64,000 bases of DNA from the NCBI RefSeq assembly GCF_026000775.1, contig NZ_AP026830.1:1325056-1389055 (forward strand), given 5' to 3'. This DNA comes from Vulcanisaeta souniana JCM 11219. GTDB taxonomy: Archaea; Thermoproteota; Thermoprotei; Thermoproteales; Thermocladiaceae. Under the pieces are notes generated by a model. That model did no database searches, was not told the origin of the DNA, and saw only the letters and a program-made list of their open reading frames with translations. This document shows positions 1-9,416 of this stretch, piece by piece. Made by a program: the position numbers and the translations under genes. Each line of letters begins with the position of its first letter. Position 1 is the first letter of the stretch.

Positions 1-922
1 ACTCAATGTCAAGTGAATAACCTAGGTTTTTCTCTAGTTCAACGCCGATCTTTGCCAGTGCGATAACCTCTTCATCATTAAGTGACGGCTTATCAATAAG
101 TTCCCGTGGTGCATCAACTACCTTGGTAAGTCCATTCTCGTCCCTAATAACCATATAGTTCTTCCTGGAGATCACCCTATCTTTAATGGTCAAGTTGTTC
201 TTGCTTACGACCCACCTATCCGGCGTGACGATGCCGCCGACTATTGCTTCTCCAAGGCCCCAGGAGGCCTCAATAACCACATCATCCCCGTCGCCAGTTA
301 CTGGATTTATTGTAAACATTACACCAGCGGTCCTACTATTAACCAGTTTTTGGATTACAACAGCCATACGGGCAGTATCATGGGGAATCCCCTTCTCATC
401 CCTGTATGCTAGTGCCCTGGCATTATACGTGCTCGCCCACACATGCTTTACATACTTAATAACATTCTCAATCCCCCTAACATTTAGATAGGTGTCCTGT
501 TGACCTGCGAAACTGGCGTTCTTTAGATCCTCTGCAGTGGCGCTGGATCTAATGGCAACCGCAATGGCATTAACACCGAAGTACTTACTCAATTCCTCAT
601 ATGCCCTTGCGATTTCCTCATGAAGTTCCCTTGGTATCTCGGTATTGATTAATAATTCCTTGATCTTCTGTTCAGCTATTTCGTATTCCTCGGGCTTGCC
701 TTCGTTAATTATATCATTGATAATTCCAAGGATCCTATTCCTAAGTCCGTTTACGTTCATGAAGTGGTCAAAGGCCTCTGTGGTTATCACGAAACCTGGG
801 GGTACAGGGACACCCATGGTCATTAATTTATTGAGGTTTGCGCCCTTGCCGCCGAGTATTGACGGGTCCCTGGTTTCTTCGTTAAGCCAGGATATGAATT
901 TATACTTACCCACGTCGGGCAC
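1..922 (-). CDS. ppsA: Phosphoenolpyruvate synthase, N-terminal part (runs off left edge)
   Basis: About 307 residues of the N-terminal nucleotide-binding domain of PEP synthase (pyruvate, water dikinase) are visible; the C-terminal half lies outside the window. Recognisable pieces are the LGGKGANL motif near the start, the PPGFVITTEAF stretch, IRSSATAEDL, SFAGQQDTYLN and the MFTINPVTGD segment. The enzyme makes PEP from pyruvate and ATP for gluconeogenesis, and PEP is also one substrate of the DAHP synthase encoded further on. GTG at 922 is taken as start because the frame closes with TGA at 952-950 just upstream; GTG at 913 is an alternative. Confidence 0.93.
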   Translation of the reverse strand, partial: MPDVGKYKFISWLNEETRDPSILGGKGANLNKLMTMGVPVPPGFVITTEAFDHFMNVNGLRNRILGIINDIINEGKPEEYEIAEQKIKELLINTEIPRELHEEIARAYEELSKYFGVNAIAVAIRSSATAEDLKNASFAGQQDTYLNVRGIENVIKYVKHVWASTYNARALAYRDEKGIPHDTARMAVVIQKLVNSRTAGVMFTINPVTGDGDDVVIEASWGLGEAIVGGIVTPDRWVVSKNNLTIKDRVISRKNYMVIRDENGLTKVVDAPRELIDKPSLNDEEVIALAKIGVELEKNLGYSLDIE

Positions 923-1035
923 GTTAACGCCGCGGCTTAAGTAGTTTAGTCAAAATAGATAATCTATTATAATTTAGAATTTAGTTGATTGTTAATAGGT
1001 CAATTTATAATCAACGATCTAGCTCGGCTGGTTCA

Positions 1036-1605
1036 TCATAGGTTCAGGAAATTCCTCAGTATTCTCTTTCCAGTTGGTGTACCGATGCTTTCTGGGTGGA
1101 ATTGAACACCAAATATTGGGTACTCCCTATGCTGTATTGCCATTACCTCATTGTCATCCTCTGAAATGGCGGTTACGATTAATTCGCTCGGTAAATCATC
1201 AATGACGAGACTATGGTATCTCATGCCCTCAAGCACCTCGGGTAATCCCTGAAATATTGGTGATGGCTTAACGGTCCTAATAATGCTGGTCTTTCCATGC
1301 TTTATCGTCCTAGCCCTCCTGACCCTTGCGCCAAAGTATGCGCCAATTACCTGGTGACCAAGGCACACACCCAGTATTGGTACTTTCCCTCCAAAGTGCT
1401 TAATCACGTCCCTGGAGACACCCACGTCCCTGGGATTAAGCGGGTTGCCAGGGCCTGGAGATATTATAATGCCGTCAGGCCTGAGTCTCTCGATTACCCT
1501 AACTGTAACCTCATCATTCCTAAAAACCAACGGCTTAGCACCAAGTTCACCGGTATACTGGGCTATGTTGTATGTGAAGGAGTCATAATTATCTATGATA
1601 ACCAC
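1036..1605 (-). CDS. trpG: Anthranilate synthase component II (glutamine amidotransferase)
   Basis: Class I glutamine amidotransferase of about 189 residues that releases ammonia from glutamine for TrpE. The IDNYDSFTYN start, the SPGPGNP oxyanion segment, the nucleophile elbow GVCLGHQ and the QFHPES catalytic His-Glu motif are all present. GTG at 1605 is preferred over GTG at 1614 because it gives the usual family N-terminus and has a GGTGGAG ribosome-binding site three bases upstream. It is the last gene of the trpA-B-D-F-E-G operon and overlaps the end of trpE. Confidence 0.95.
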   Translation of the reverse strand: MVIIDNYDSFTYNIAQYTGELGAKPLVFRNDEVTVRVIERLRPDGIIISPGPGNPLNPRDVGVSRDVIKHFGGKVPILGVCLGHQVIGAYFGARVRRARTIKHGKTSIIRTVKPSPIFQGLPEVLEGMRYHSLVIDDLPSELIVTAISEDDNEVMAIQHREYPIFGVQFHPESIGTPTGKRILRNFLNL

Positions 1606-2881
1606 TAGCTCCACCTAGATCACCCCCCATGGCTGACTTCAAACTACCCAGTTTATGCTCGGTTTCCTGGAACTCCAGCTCAGGGATTGAGTCATAAACG
1701 ATGCCAGCCCCAGCCTGTATACGGGCTATGCTGCCCCTGAGGAACAATGTCCTTATCATTATTGCGAATTCACCGCCTCCACCATGCAAAAGCCCTATAA
1801 CACCCGCGTAGGGCCCTCTTGCAGTATCCTCATACTTAGCTATTAACTCCATAGCCCTTGGTTTTGGTGCACCACTAACAGTACCTGCAGGGAATGTGGC
1901 GAATAATGCATCGACGGCATCATTCCCACGCTCAAGAATACCCTCAACCCTGGAAACCAGGTGTTGAACGCTTTGGTACTTCTCAATGGCGTAGAGTTCC
2001 TTAACCCTAACCGTGCCAAACCTACACACCCTGCCTATGTCGTTCCTAGCCAAGTCAACGAGCATCACGTGTTCCGCCCTATCCTTAATGCTACTGATTA
2101 ACTCCTCCTCAAGTCTCAAGTCCTCAAGTGGGTCCTTACCCCTTGGCCTGGTCCCCGCTATTGGGTGGGTCTCGACCCTATCACCATCTATCTTAACCAG
2201 TAGTTCAGGGCTGGTGCCCACGATGTACTTATCGCTGAACTTGGCAATGTACATGTATGGTGATGGGTTTAGATCCGCGAGCCTTGTGTATAGGTTCATC
2301 ACGTCACCCCTCACGGAGTAGTCCTCATACCTAGAGAGCACTATTTGGAACACCTCACCGTTCCTTATATCCTCGAGTGAATTCTCAACCCACCTAACGA
2401 AGTCCTCCCTCCTAGTGCCCTCAATTTTGTCAATGACTTCGAAATTACCCACATCCACAGCATCCTTATTCGGTAACTCGCCCTTAACGTAGCCCCTGCC
2501 TAGGAGATTGTCATAGATAACCACGTTACTTGGTATAAAGAATTCGGCAATGGGCCATTGAGGTCTCTTGACGTAATTCCTTAGGTATGGCTCTATGTGA
2601 ATTACTGCCTCGTATGAGAGATAACCGAGGGCAATGTCGCCGTTCTCGAACTTACCAAGGCCCCCAGTTAATTCCTTCAATTCACCGTATAGGTCATCAT
2701 CCCAATCAACCACTAAATGCCTTGACACGCCCCAGGCAACTATTGTATACCTGGACCTCTCGGGAAAGCCTGGTCCGCTCTCGAGGAGTATTGCAAAGTC
2801 CTCACCGGACTTAAGTAATTGATTAACCAATTCCCTGGGTCTCGGTAGGTATTGAATCGGCACCTTCTTAATACTGGACAC
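1589..2881 (-). CDS. trpE: Anthranilate synthase component I
   Basis: Chorismate-binding enzyme of 430 residues that makes anthranilate from chorismate with ammonia from TrpG. The C-terminal catalytic domain shows PIAGTRPRG, DLARNDIGRV, TFPAGTVSGAPK and the RIQAGAGIVYDS block. The N-terminal half is the regulatory-type domain, so tryptophan feedback is possible, though the inhibitor site cannot be proven by eye. The GTG start at 2881 lies inside the end of trpF and has a GAGGTGG site upstream, indicating coupled translation. Confidence 0.95.
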   Translation of the reverse strand: MSSIKKVPIQYLPRPRELVNQLLKSGEDFAILLESGPGFPERSRYTIVAWGVSRHLVVDWDDDLYGELKELTGGLGKFENGDIALGYLSYEAVIHIEPYLRNYVKRPQWPIAEFFIPSNVVIYDNLLGRGYVKGELPNKDAVDVGNFEVIDKIEGTRREDFVRWVENSLEDIRNGEVFQIVLSRYEDYSVRGDVMNLYTRLADLNPSPYMYIAKFSDKYIVGTSPELLVKIDGDRVETHPIAGTRPRGKDPLEDLRLEEELISSIKDRAEHVMLVDLARNDIGRVCRFGTVRVKELYAIEKYQSVQHLVSRVEGILERGNDAVDALFATFPAGTVSGAPKPRAMELIAKYEDTARGPYAGVIGLLHGGGGEFAIMIRTLFLRGSIARIQAGAGIVYDSIPELEFQETEHKLGSLKSAMGGDLGGASGYHR

Positions 2882-3515
2882 CCTTAACCACCTCTGCGAT
2901 CTTCCTCACCAACTCCTCATCCTTAAGTCCAGGGCCCCTTTCAACGCCAGAACTCACATCCACCAGGTAGGGCCTAAACCTAGCCACAATGGATATGTTG
3001 CCCGTATTTATACCACCGGCAACGCCAACCCTGGGTATACCACCAACCTTCATAACCACGCTAAGCGGTATCTTGAGCCCATGTTCATACGTCCTAAACC
3101 CAACCTTGGGCGCATCTATGAGTACGTACTCAATGTAACTCCTAGAGGTCATCTCAAGGGCCCTATCGATGATGGAGTCATCACCAACATAGGCCACCGC
3201 CGGAGCCAGCCTAGCCCCGAATTGATTGAGTAGGTCAATAATCTCTTTCGTTATGGTGGCATTACCGTGGTACTGAACAACATCAAAACCAAGTTCACCA
3301 ACCAACTTAATGGCGCTAGCCATGTCTAGTCCCTCAACAACACCCACTGTCCTAACACCCCTAACGGCATTAATTATCTCCTTAGCCTTACTGCGATCAA
3401 CCAGCCTAGGCGTTGGCACGGTTGAGTGCACGATCATACCAATGTAATCAGCATACTTACTGGCCATCACGGCATCCCTCTGGTTTGTAACTCCGCAAAT
3501 CTTTAGTAACGTCAT
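2868..3515 (-). CDS. trpF: Phosphoribosylanthranilate isomerase
   Basis: TIM-barrel isomerase of 215 residues acting third in tryptophan synthesis. The N-terminal LLKICGVTNQRDA contains the catalytic Cys region. VQYHGN and the GVAGGINTGN phosphate-binding loop follow, and the C-terminal VDVSSGVERGPGLKD is a family hallmark. The ATG at 3515 overlaps the trpD stop as ATGA, and the end overlaps the trpE start. It is a separate protein, not fused to TrpC as in enteric bacteria; trpC lies divergently at 6624. Confidence 0.95.
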   Translation of the reverse strand: MTLLKICGVTNQRDAVMASKYADYIGMIVHSTVPTPRLVDRSKAKEIINAVRGVRTVGVVEGLDMASAIKLVGELGFDVVQYHGNATITKEIIDLLNQFGARLAPAVAYVGDDSIIDRALEMTSRSYIEYVLIDAPKVGFRTYEHGLKIPLSVVMKVGGIPRVGVAGGINTGNISIVARFRPYLVDVSSGVERGPGLKDEELVRKIAEVVKGVQY

Positions 3516-4516
3516 GATCTGCTCACCCTAGCTAACTCATTAACGTAGTCCCAGAACCCATCATTTAGGTTGGCTTCCACGTACTCAATGCCATCCCTAA
3601 CATCCTTAACAATACCTGCAATGTAAAGCGTGAATGCGGTGTTTGCGTTTATGAAGTCCCTAGCAGCCCTGTCCTTGCCTGAAATGGCTCGTCTCGTCTT
3701 CTCAACGCTCTCCAGCGGGCTTGAGACCCTTACGTCCCCTATATCATGCGTCCTCAACCCAAGGTCCCTAGGTTCGATGAAGTACTTATCGATCCTTCCT
3801 CCCTTGATCTCCACCACCGTTGTTTTCCCGAAAACAGATACCTCATCAATGCCGGGCTCTCCGTGTATTAACACGGCATGTTCATAACCAAGCATTGTTG
3901 CCGCCTCAGCCATCCTATCCATCAGCGTGGTCTCAGCAACGCCAATTAACTGCCTGGTTAGTAATGCGGGGTTTGCCAGCGGACCGACTAAGTTAAATAT
4001 GGTCCTTATGCCCAACTTCTTCCTAACCGACATGATGTTCCTCATGGCTGGATGGTAGGCTGGTGCAAAGGCGAAGGTAAAACGGTGTCTATTAACCATC
4101 TCAGCCGCCTTATCAGGCGGCAGGTTTATGTTGAAACCCAGTGTTTCCAGGAAATCGGCGCTGCCTGAGGTTGAGGACACACTCCTGTTGCCATGCTTGA
4201 TCACGTGGGCGCCCAGGTAAGCCGCAATTAATGCCGCCGCTGTCGATGCATTGAGTGTGCCGAAGCCATCGCCACCAGTACCGGCAGTATCCACATACCT
4301 ATTCCTCTCACTTACCGGTATCTTTACGCAGTAATCCCTCAACGCCCTCGCAAAGCCCGCAATCTCGCTAGACGCTTCACCCCTTACCCTAAGCCCCATG
4401 AGTATTGCGGCAGACAGCGCCTCATCGGTGTTTGTCAGCATGTTCTTGGCGGCATCGTAAGCCTCATCGATACTTAGGGCTAATCCCCTCGCTATCTTCT
4501 CGAGTGCATCCCTCAC
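3512..4516 (-). CDS. trpD: Anthranilate phosphoribosyltransferase
   Basis: Transfers the phosphoribosyl group of PRPP to anthranilate. The 334 residues match the usual length. The glycine-rich PRPP loop DTAGTGGDG, the KHGNRSVSSTSGSAD segment and the FNLVGPLANPA motif are intact. The start is GTG at 4516, preceded by a strong GAGGTGAGG ribosome-binding site, and only six bases separate it from the trpB stop. It is the third gene of the operon. Confidence 0.96.
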   Translation of the reverse strand: MRDALEKIARGLALSIDEAYDAAKNMLTNTDEALSAAILMGLRVRGEASSEIAGFARALRDYCVKIPVSERNRYVDTAGTGGDGFGTLNASTAAALIAAYLGAHVIKHGNRSVSSTSGSADFLETLGFNINLPPDKAAEMVNRHRFTFAFAPAYHPAMRNIMSVRKKLGIRTIFNLVGPLANPALLTRQLIGVAETTLMDRMAEAATMLGYEHAVLIHGEPGIDEVSVFGKTTVVEIKGGRIDKYFIEPRDLGLRTHDIGDVRVSSPLESVEKTRRAISGKDRAARDFINANTAFTLYIAGIVKDVRDGIEYVEANLNDGFWDYVNELARVSRS

Positions 4517-4522
4517 GTCGCC

Positions 4523-5764
4523 TCACCTCGTATTGCCATAGGCGTCAACGTCCAGTAAGCCATGGCCTGACAGATTGAAGAATATAACGGAGCCCTTGGG
4601 CATCCTCCTTGCCTCATCAATTGCGGCCTTTATTGCATGCGCAGATTCCGGTGCAGGTATTATACCCTCTGTCCTTGCAAATAACCTGGCTGCCTCCATA
4701 ACCTCTTCCTGGCCATAAGCCCTGGCTTCCACAACACCCTCCTTAACAAGCATTGAGAGACTTGGCGCGGCGCCGTGGTATCTAAGTCCAGCTGCGTGGG
4801 TTGGTGGTGGTACATAGTCATGGCCCAGGGTGAGCATCTTGACCATTGGCAGTAATCCGCCTGTGTCAGGGAAGTCATACGTGTACCTGCCGCTGGTTAG
4901 TTTTGGCGCAGCCTTGGACTCAACGGCGAGGAATCTCGTTTTCTCAAAACCCTCATTCCTTAGTCTAGCGCCTATCATTGGGAATGAGAAGCCGCTGAAG
5001 TTGCTACCACCGCCGACACAACCAATCACTAGGTCGGGTTCCTCAGGCATTTGCTGCAGCACCTCCTGTCCAATGACTGTTTGGTGAAGGACCACGAAAC
5101 CCAGGACGCTACCTGGTATGTACTTCCTGCCCTCACCCATTAGTGTGAAATCAATGGCCTCGGTGATTGCAAGTCCCAAACTACCTGGATGGTCAGGCCT
5201 GGCCTTAATGGCCTCTCTGCCGTACTTCGTTAATTCGCTTGGGCTTGGATAAACATCTGCACCGTAGGTTCTCATGAAGAGCACCCTCTGTGTCTTGTTT
5301 AGGTATGAGTTCCTCGTCATGAATACCGTAGCCTTAACACCCAGCAGCGCCGCAGCTAATGACACAGCGAGACCCCACTGGCCAGCACCGGTCTCAGTAA
5401 CAACCTCCTTAGCGTTATCCTTTATTGCATAGTAAACCTGGGGTATTGCCGTGTTTAACTTATGAGAGCCCGCCGGCAATGCACCCTCAAATTTATAGTA
5501 AATCCTAACACCATTACCCAACACCCTCTCTAACCCATAAGCCCTCTTGAATGGTGTTGGCCTACCCATCCTCTCATAGAGTTCCCTAATCTCCTCGGGT
5601 ATTGGCACATACCTAAGTGGCGTGAATTCCTGATCAAGTAATTCACTGGGCAGTATCCTCATTAGTAGTGCTATCCTGGAGTCGGCTTCGTAGGGATCAA
5701 TGGGCGGCGGCAATGGCCTTAGTAGGTCCACATTTATGTTATACCAATAATGGGGTACATTCAT
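4523..5764 (-). CDS. trpB: Tryptophan synthase beta chain, TrpB2 type
   Basis: PLP enzyme joining indole and serine. It belongs to the longer TrpB2 group: it has an extended N-terminus and the GRPTPFKRAYGLE segment before the PLP lysine in GSHKLN. The ETGAGQWG and GCVGGGSNFSG loops are present. An upstream ATG at 5803 exists, but ATG at 5764 (413 residues) is chosen because it overlaps the trpA stop as ATGA. It is the only trpB in the window and sits beside trpA, so it is probably the operon-borne TrpB2a form; that subgroup is inferred from context. Confidence 0.94.
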   Translation of the reverse strand: MNVPHYWYNINVDLLRPLPPPIDPYEADSRIALLMRILPSELLDQEFTPLRYVPIPEEIRELYERMGRPTPFKRAYGLERVLGNGVRIYYKFEGALPAGSHKLNTAIPQVYYAIKDNAKEVVTETGAGQWGLAVSLAAALLGVKATVFMTRNSYLNKTQRVLFMRTYGADVYPSPSELTKYGREAIKARPDHPGSLGLAITEAIDFTLMGEGRKYIPGSVLGFVVLHQTVIGQEVLQQMPEEPDLVIGCVGGGSNFSGFSFPMIGARLRNEGFEKTRFLAVESKAAPKLTSGRYTYDFPDTGGLLPMVKMLTLGHDYVPPPTHAAGLRYHGAAPSLSMLVKEGVVEARAYGQEEVMEAARLFARTEGIIPAPESAHAIKAAIDEARRMPKGSVIFFNLSGHGLLDVDAYGNTR

Positions 5765-6480
5765 GGCAAACCACCCCTGAGACTCAGCATGAATTCTGCA
5801 CATGCCATTGGATTGGCTAGTTTATCCACAAGTGCGGTACCCACAACCACAGCGTCAGCACCGGCGCCTATTACCAGCTTAACCATTTCCGGCGTGTTTA
5901 TGGCGAAGCCGGCGATCAACGTGATATTATCAACTAACTTCCTAACCTCCTTGATATTCCTCTCTATGTAGAGTGGTAGTTTTATGCCCGTGGCGGCATA
6001 GAGACCCAGGTATATGAACAACGGCTCGTACCTAACTAGGACGTTCACCAACCTATGCGGTGTATTGCTTGATATGAAGAATGTTGGTCTTAGTGAGTGG
6101 TTCCTCATGGCCATCACGTACTCCTCAAGCTTATCCAAGTGCTCGAATAGCAGGTCCGGGAATAATACTGATGATGCGCCAGCTTCACTGGCTACCTTGG
6201 CAACTAATTCCAGGTTATTCACGTAATCCTCGACATAACCCATGAGGATGGTTGGCACCTTACCATACTTAGCCACGTTCACGGCATCCAAGCCCTTGAG
6301 TTCAGAGGCAAAGTGAGTCTTCCTTATTACCGGCCCGTCGTATTTAGGGTTATTTGTTGGTATACCAACCTCGAGGAAGTCTGAGACCTCCGAGAGGCAC
6401 CTTATGGCGTTCAAAAAGTCATTTTTGTTGGGGTACGTTGCTGTTACATATGCGCCAATGCCCGGTTTCCTTATTTCCAT
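5761..6480 (-). CDS. trpA: Tryptophan synthase alpha chain
   Basis: TIM-barrel lyase that cleaves indole-3-glycerol phosphate and passes indole to TrpB. The catalytic Glu lies in FLEVGIP and the catalytic Asp in KYDGP, and the late phosphate loop shows GADAVVVGTALVD. The frame opens at 6573, but the family N-terminus and a TATA element place the start at ATG 6480. This gives 239 residues, slightly short but normal for archaea. It is the first gene of the trp operon, divergent from trpC. Confidence 0.94.
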   Translation of the reverse strand: MEIRKPGIGAYVTATYPNKNDFLNAIRCLSEVSDFLEVGIPTNNPKYDGPVIRKTHFASELKGLDAVNVAKYGKVPTILMGYVEDYVNNLELVAKVASEAGASSVLFPDLLFEHLDKLEEYVMAMRNHSLRPTFFISSNTPHRLVNVLVRYEPLFIYLGLYAATGIKLPLYIERNIKEVRKLVDNITLIAGFAINTPEMVKLVIGAGADAVVVGTALVDKLANPMACAEFMLSLRGGLP

Positions 6481-6518
6481 TGGGGCACGATATCCACCAA
6501 GGCAACAGCCATTCCTGG

Positions 6519-6532
6519 ATTTAAAAGTTTTA
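6519..6532 (-). promoter_or_regulatory. TATA-box promoter of the trpA-B-D-F-E-G operon
   Basis: On the minus strand the sequence reads TAAAACTTTTAAAT. Its centre is about 45 bases before the trpA ATG, which predicts a leader of roughly 19 bases. A GGTGG ribosome-binding site lies within that leader. No tryptophan-responsive operator could be identified by eye. Confidence 0.6.
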
Positions 6533-6582
6533 TGTATACTTTGTTCGTTGGTAATTATTGCCTTGAGGACCAATAAATATTA

Positions 6583-6595
6583 ATAAATATAATAT
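6583..6595 (+). promoter_or_regulatory. Probable TATA box for trpC
   Basis: An ATAAATATAATAT stretch is centred 35 bases before the trpC ATG, predicting a very short leader. A second TATA-like element, CTTTTATATA at 6609-6618, is too close to the ATG unless translation starts further downstream. The assignment is therefore tentative. Confidence 0.45.
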
Positions 6596-6623
6596 CTATG
6601 CAGGAAACACTTTTATATAATTC

Positions 6624-7382
6624 ATGGCAAGTAAAGCCGTGGACTTCCTTGATGTCATTAACGGGTTAACGAGAAAGCGCGTGGAGGCCATGAGGGCCAG
6701 CGCGAGGGCACCAGGTATGATAAAGGCCATCGAGCAGAGAAACTCAGAGGGTTACCTGGCACTAATAGCCGAGTACAAGAGGGCAAGTCCCAGCGGTGTT
6801 ATTAGGCTTGACATTGACCCCTGGACCTACTTCAACGCGGTCGGTCAATACGCCACTGGGTTCAGCATACTCACCGAGCCCATCTACTTCCTCGGGTCAC
6901 CTATATTCATAAAGATAGCGCTTAGTTACGGTAAGCCAATACTGTATAAGGACTTCGTGATAAGTAGGGAACAGGTAATGGATGCCAGGGAACTGGGCGC
7001 AAGCTCGGTGCTCCTCATTAAGAGACTGCTCGGTGACTCATTGTGGGAGCTCGCGGATTACGCAATTAAACAAGGCCTGGAGCCCTTAATTGAAGTTGAT
7101 AATGAGAAGGATGCGCTGGATGTCATTAATACAAACCCAAACGTTATGCTCGGCATTAATTCAAGGGACCTGAACGATCTATCTATATCGCTGGGAAGGG
7201 CATTATCAATAATTAGGGTAGTTAGGGGAAGGGCCAACATCATCATTGCTGAAAGTGGCATTAAGGGCGTTGAGGACGCACTAAAGCTGGCTAATGAAGG
7301 TGCCAATGCTGTATTGGTGGGCACGGCCCTAATGAGGAACATGAACTTATCAAGGGAGCTTTCGGAAGTTAGGGTTCACTGA
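6624..7382 (+). CDS. trpC: Indole-3-glycerol phosphate synthase
   Basis: TIM-barrel enzyme of 252 residues that closes the indole ring before TrpA/TrpB. Typical motifs are LIAEYKRASPSG (catalytic Lys), the ILTE segment, ILYKDFVIS, LLIKRLL, GINSRDL, IIAESGI and AVLVGTALM. It is divergent from the trp operon and shares its intergenic region, so the two may be co-regulated. Its 3' end overlaps the convergent gene at 7369-7806 by 14 bases. Confidence 0.95.
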   Translation: MASKAVDFLDVINGLTRKRVEAMRASARAPGMIKAIEQRNSEGYLALIAEYKRASPSGVIRLDIDPWTYFNAVGQYATGFSILTEPIYFLGSPIFIKIALSYGKPILYKDFVISREQVMDARELGASSVLLIKRLLGDSLWELADYAIKQGLEPLIEVDNEKDALDVINTNPNVMLGINSRDLNDLSISLGRALSIIRVVRGRANIIIAESGIKGVEDALKLANEGANAVLVGTALMRNMNLSRELSEVRVH

Positions 7383-7806
7383 ATAATGCCTTAAGTACGG
7401 AATCAACTACGTATTGCGGATAGTTACTTCCAGCCCTTCTTAATCCATGAATGTCTATACTTATGACGTGGGCATCGGTGTTACCAAGGTATTTACTAAC
7501 GAGTTCCTTGCTTGGCGCATTTACTATAAGCTTCCCGACGCCAATTGTCTCCCGGTTGTTCTGTAGCAACCTTACATCAAAGAACACGGCGATTTCGGGT
7601 TTGGACACGGGTTCCCGGGCATTTATTGGTTCCTTGGACACCCTTATGTGGACCTTGGCCAGGGTTTCCCTGCGTTCTGGGTCGTACTCTGGGTAGGAAA
7701 TTACGTAGAAACCTCGTTTTATGAGCGTCTGAACTAATTGATCAGCTATCATGTGAATTCCGTCACCGCTCCTACCGTAGAATATTATTTCGTGAACTTC
7801 GGGCAT
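7369..7806 (-). CDS. Stand-alone 2-oxoacid:ferredoxin oxidoreductase gamma-like protein
   Basis: About 145 residues resembling the gamma (POR) domain of pyruvate/ketoacid ferredoxin oxidoreductases. It has the FYGRSGDG nucleotide-type loop (usually GRGGQG), a DPERRE segment (usually GPERRG) and a VNAP block. It is shorter than the usual 180 residues or so, and no alpha, beta or delta subunit gene lies nearby. ATG at 7806 is chosen because the protein then starts at the family N-terminus; the open frame extends back to 7911. It may lend a subunit to a complex encoded elsewhere or have acquired a separate role. Its position beside trpC is suggestive only. Confidence 0.7.
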   Translation of the reverse strand: MPEVHEIIFYGRSGDGIHMIADQLVQTLIKRGFYVISYPEYDPERRETLAKVHIRVSKEPINAREPVSKPEIAVFFDVRLLQNNRETIGVGKLIVNAPSKELVSKYLGNTDAHVISIDIHGLRRAGSNYPQYVVDSVLKALFSEP

Positions 7807-8102
7807 GCGTTTCTTCAATATGCAGGTTTTAATAAAAAGATTTGTTTGAATTCTTAAGGAATTATAATTAAGAATTTCGTCAATAATAAGAATACTCTTG
7901 GGCAGCGGCATGCTGGCTCGGGGGAACCTAAGACAAATACCTAGGTCTGATCATGAGTGACCGGCCTAATTAAGGCATCATTAATCAAGGGCTTACTAGG
8001 GAAGTTAGACATACATATTGAGCCAGAGGCATCATCAATTATGTAAGATCATTATAAGGTAAGCAATTCACTACGGTGATCAACACACAGGGAGAATATG
8101 AC

Positions 8103-9395
8103 TCACTGTATTATTTGGATCTTGGCACCGAGCTTTTCCAATTCCCAGATGAAGGTTGGCCAGGACTTGCTAATCCCCTCCCAATTAACCACTGTGACTG
8201 GCTCCTCAGCCAGTAGGCCACCTATTATGCTCATCATGACGATTCTATGATCATTCACAGCATCAATCACACAACCACCCCTTACCCTATTCACCCCATT
8301 CACCTCAATAACACCATTTCCCTCATCAATCTTAACATCAGCACCTAGGCACTTAAGGATGCCGGCTATTCCCCTAAGCCTATTACTCTCCTTATACACC
8401 AGGTGGCTAACCCCAGTAATCCTTGACCTGCCACTGGACCTGGCCATTAACAGGGCCAGCGGCATAACAATATCCGGTGAATCGCCCAAGTCAGCATCGA
8501 TGGGCTTTAATTCCCTGGTTAGGGAACCCCTAACCAATACTGAGTCCTTGTTTTCCTCAATCTCGACGCCCATGGACACCGCGTACTTAATAAATGAATA
8601 CTCGCTCTCAATTGCCTTATCCCTGTATAGATTAATTATTTTCAAGTCGAAGCCGCCCAGTGCGGAAAGGACTATGTAATACGCGGCTAGGGAGTAATCG
8701 CCCGGGATCATGAATTCATCAATCGTGGCCTTAAACTCCTGTGATCCGCCTACGTAGATGGTATCGCCATTTCTCTCTACGTTAATATTGAAATCCCTTA
8801 GCACGTTTATTGTGGCATCTATGTACGGTCGTGACTTCACGGGAGGCCTAATACTGATTTCAATGCCGCCCTCAGTAAATGGTGCAAGGTATAGAAGCGA
8901 TGATATGTATTGCGAACTAACTGAGCCATTTATCATAATATAGCCGCCAACAACCCTATTGCCAACAACTCTAATAATACTACCAATCCTATCAATTTTC
9001 ACGTTAAGGCTCCTTAACGCACCTATTAATTCATCCATGGGCCTATCAATTAATGAGCCCCTGGGCATTAACAGCGTTACTCCCTCTATACCCGAGTAAG
9101 CCCCGGTCAGGGTTCTAAGGGTGAAACCGCTCTCACCGACATCAACGACCCTAAGTCTCTCAAGGGAAACACCGCGCCTGATCCTCACGCGGTCCCCCCT
9201 GATTTCGATTTCGGAAATTGGCTTGACCCCCCTAATCATGGACCAAGCATCGTCACCCCAATTCAATTTACTAAGTGAGACCCAGGTCCTAGATAACGCC
9301 GAGGCAAGTAAATACCTGAGTGTTAACGCCTTAGATGGTGGGGCTTCGATGACTGTCTCACGGGCCTCAAAACCATTAATAAGCAACCTGCTCAT
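8103..9395 (-). CDS. aroA: 3-phosphoshikimate 1-carboxyvinyltransferase (EPSP synthase)
   Basis: Condenses shikimate 3-phosphate with PEP. The 430 residues form the two-domain inside-out barrel. Recognisable are APPSKALTLRYLL near the N-terminus, the SGFTLRTLTG segment (family GNSGTTMR region), the SSQYISSLLYLAPF block, GDYSLAAYYIV, GDSPDIVMPLA and DHRIVMMS near the end. The ATG at 9395 lies about 28 bases after a TATA box, so the transcript is probably leaderless. It is a single gene flanked by intergenic gaps of 296 and 108 bases. Confidence 0.95.
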   Translation of the reverse strand: MSRLLINGFEARETVIEAPPSKALTLRYLLASALSRTWVSLSKLNWGDDAWSMIRGVKPISEIEIRGDRVRIRRGVSLERLRVVDVGESGFTLRTLTGAYSGIEGVTLLMPRGSLIDRPMDELIGALRSLNVKIDRIGSIIRVVGNRVVGGYIMINGSVSSQYISSLLYLAPFTEGGIEISIRPPVKSRPYIDATINVLRDFNINVERNGDTIYVGGSQEFKATIDEFMIPGDYSLAAYYIVLSALGGFDLKIINLYRDKAIESEYSFIKYAVSMGVEIEENKDSVLVRGSLTRELKPIDADLGDSPDIVMPLALLMARSSGRSRITGVSHLVYKESNRLRGIAGILKCLGADVKIDEGNGVIEVNGVNRVRGGCVIDAVNDHRIVMMSIIGGLLAEEPVTVVNWEGISKSWPTFIWELEKLGAKIQIIQ

Positions 9396-9416
9396 TAATT
9401 AATTGTTTACCAATAT

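Noticed and set aside
7912-8102. Box C/D guide RNA suggested by TGATG motifs on the minus strand
   Set aside because: The motifs are about 55 bases apart and no CTGA box lies at guide spacing.
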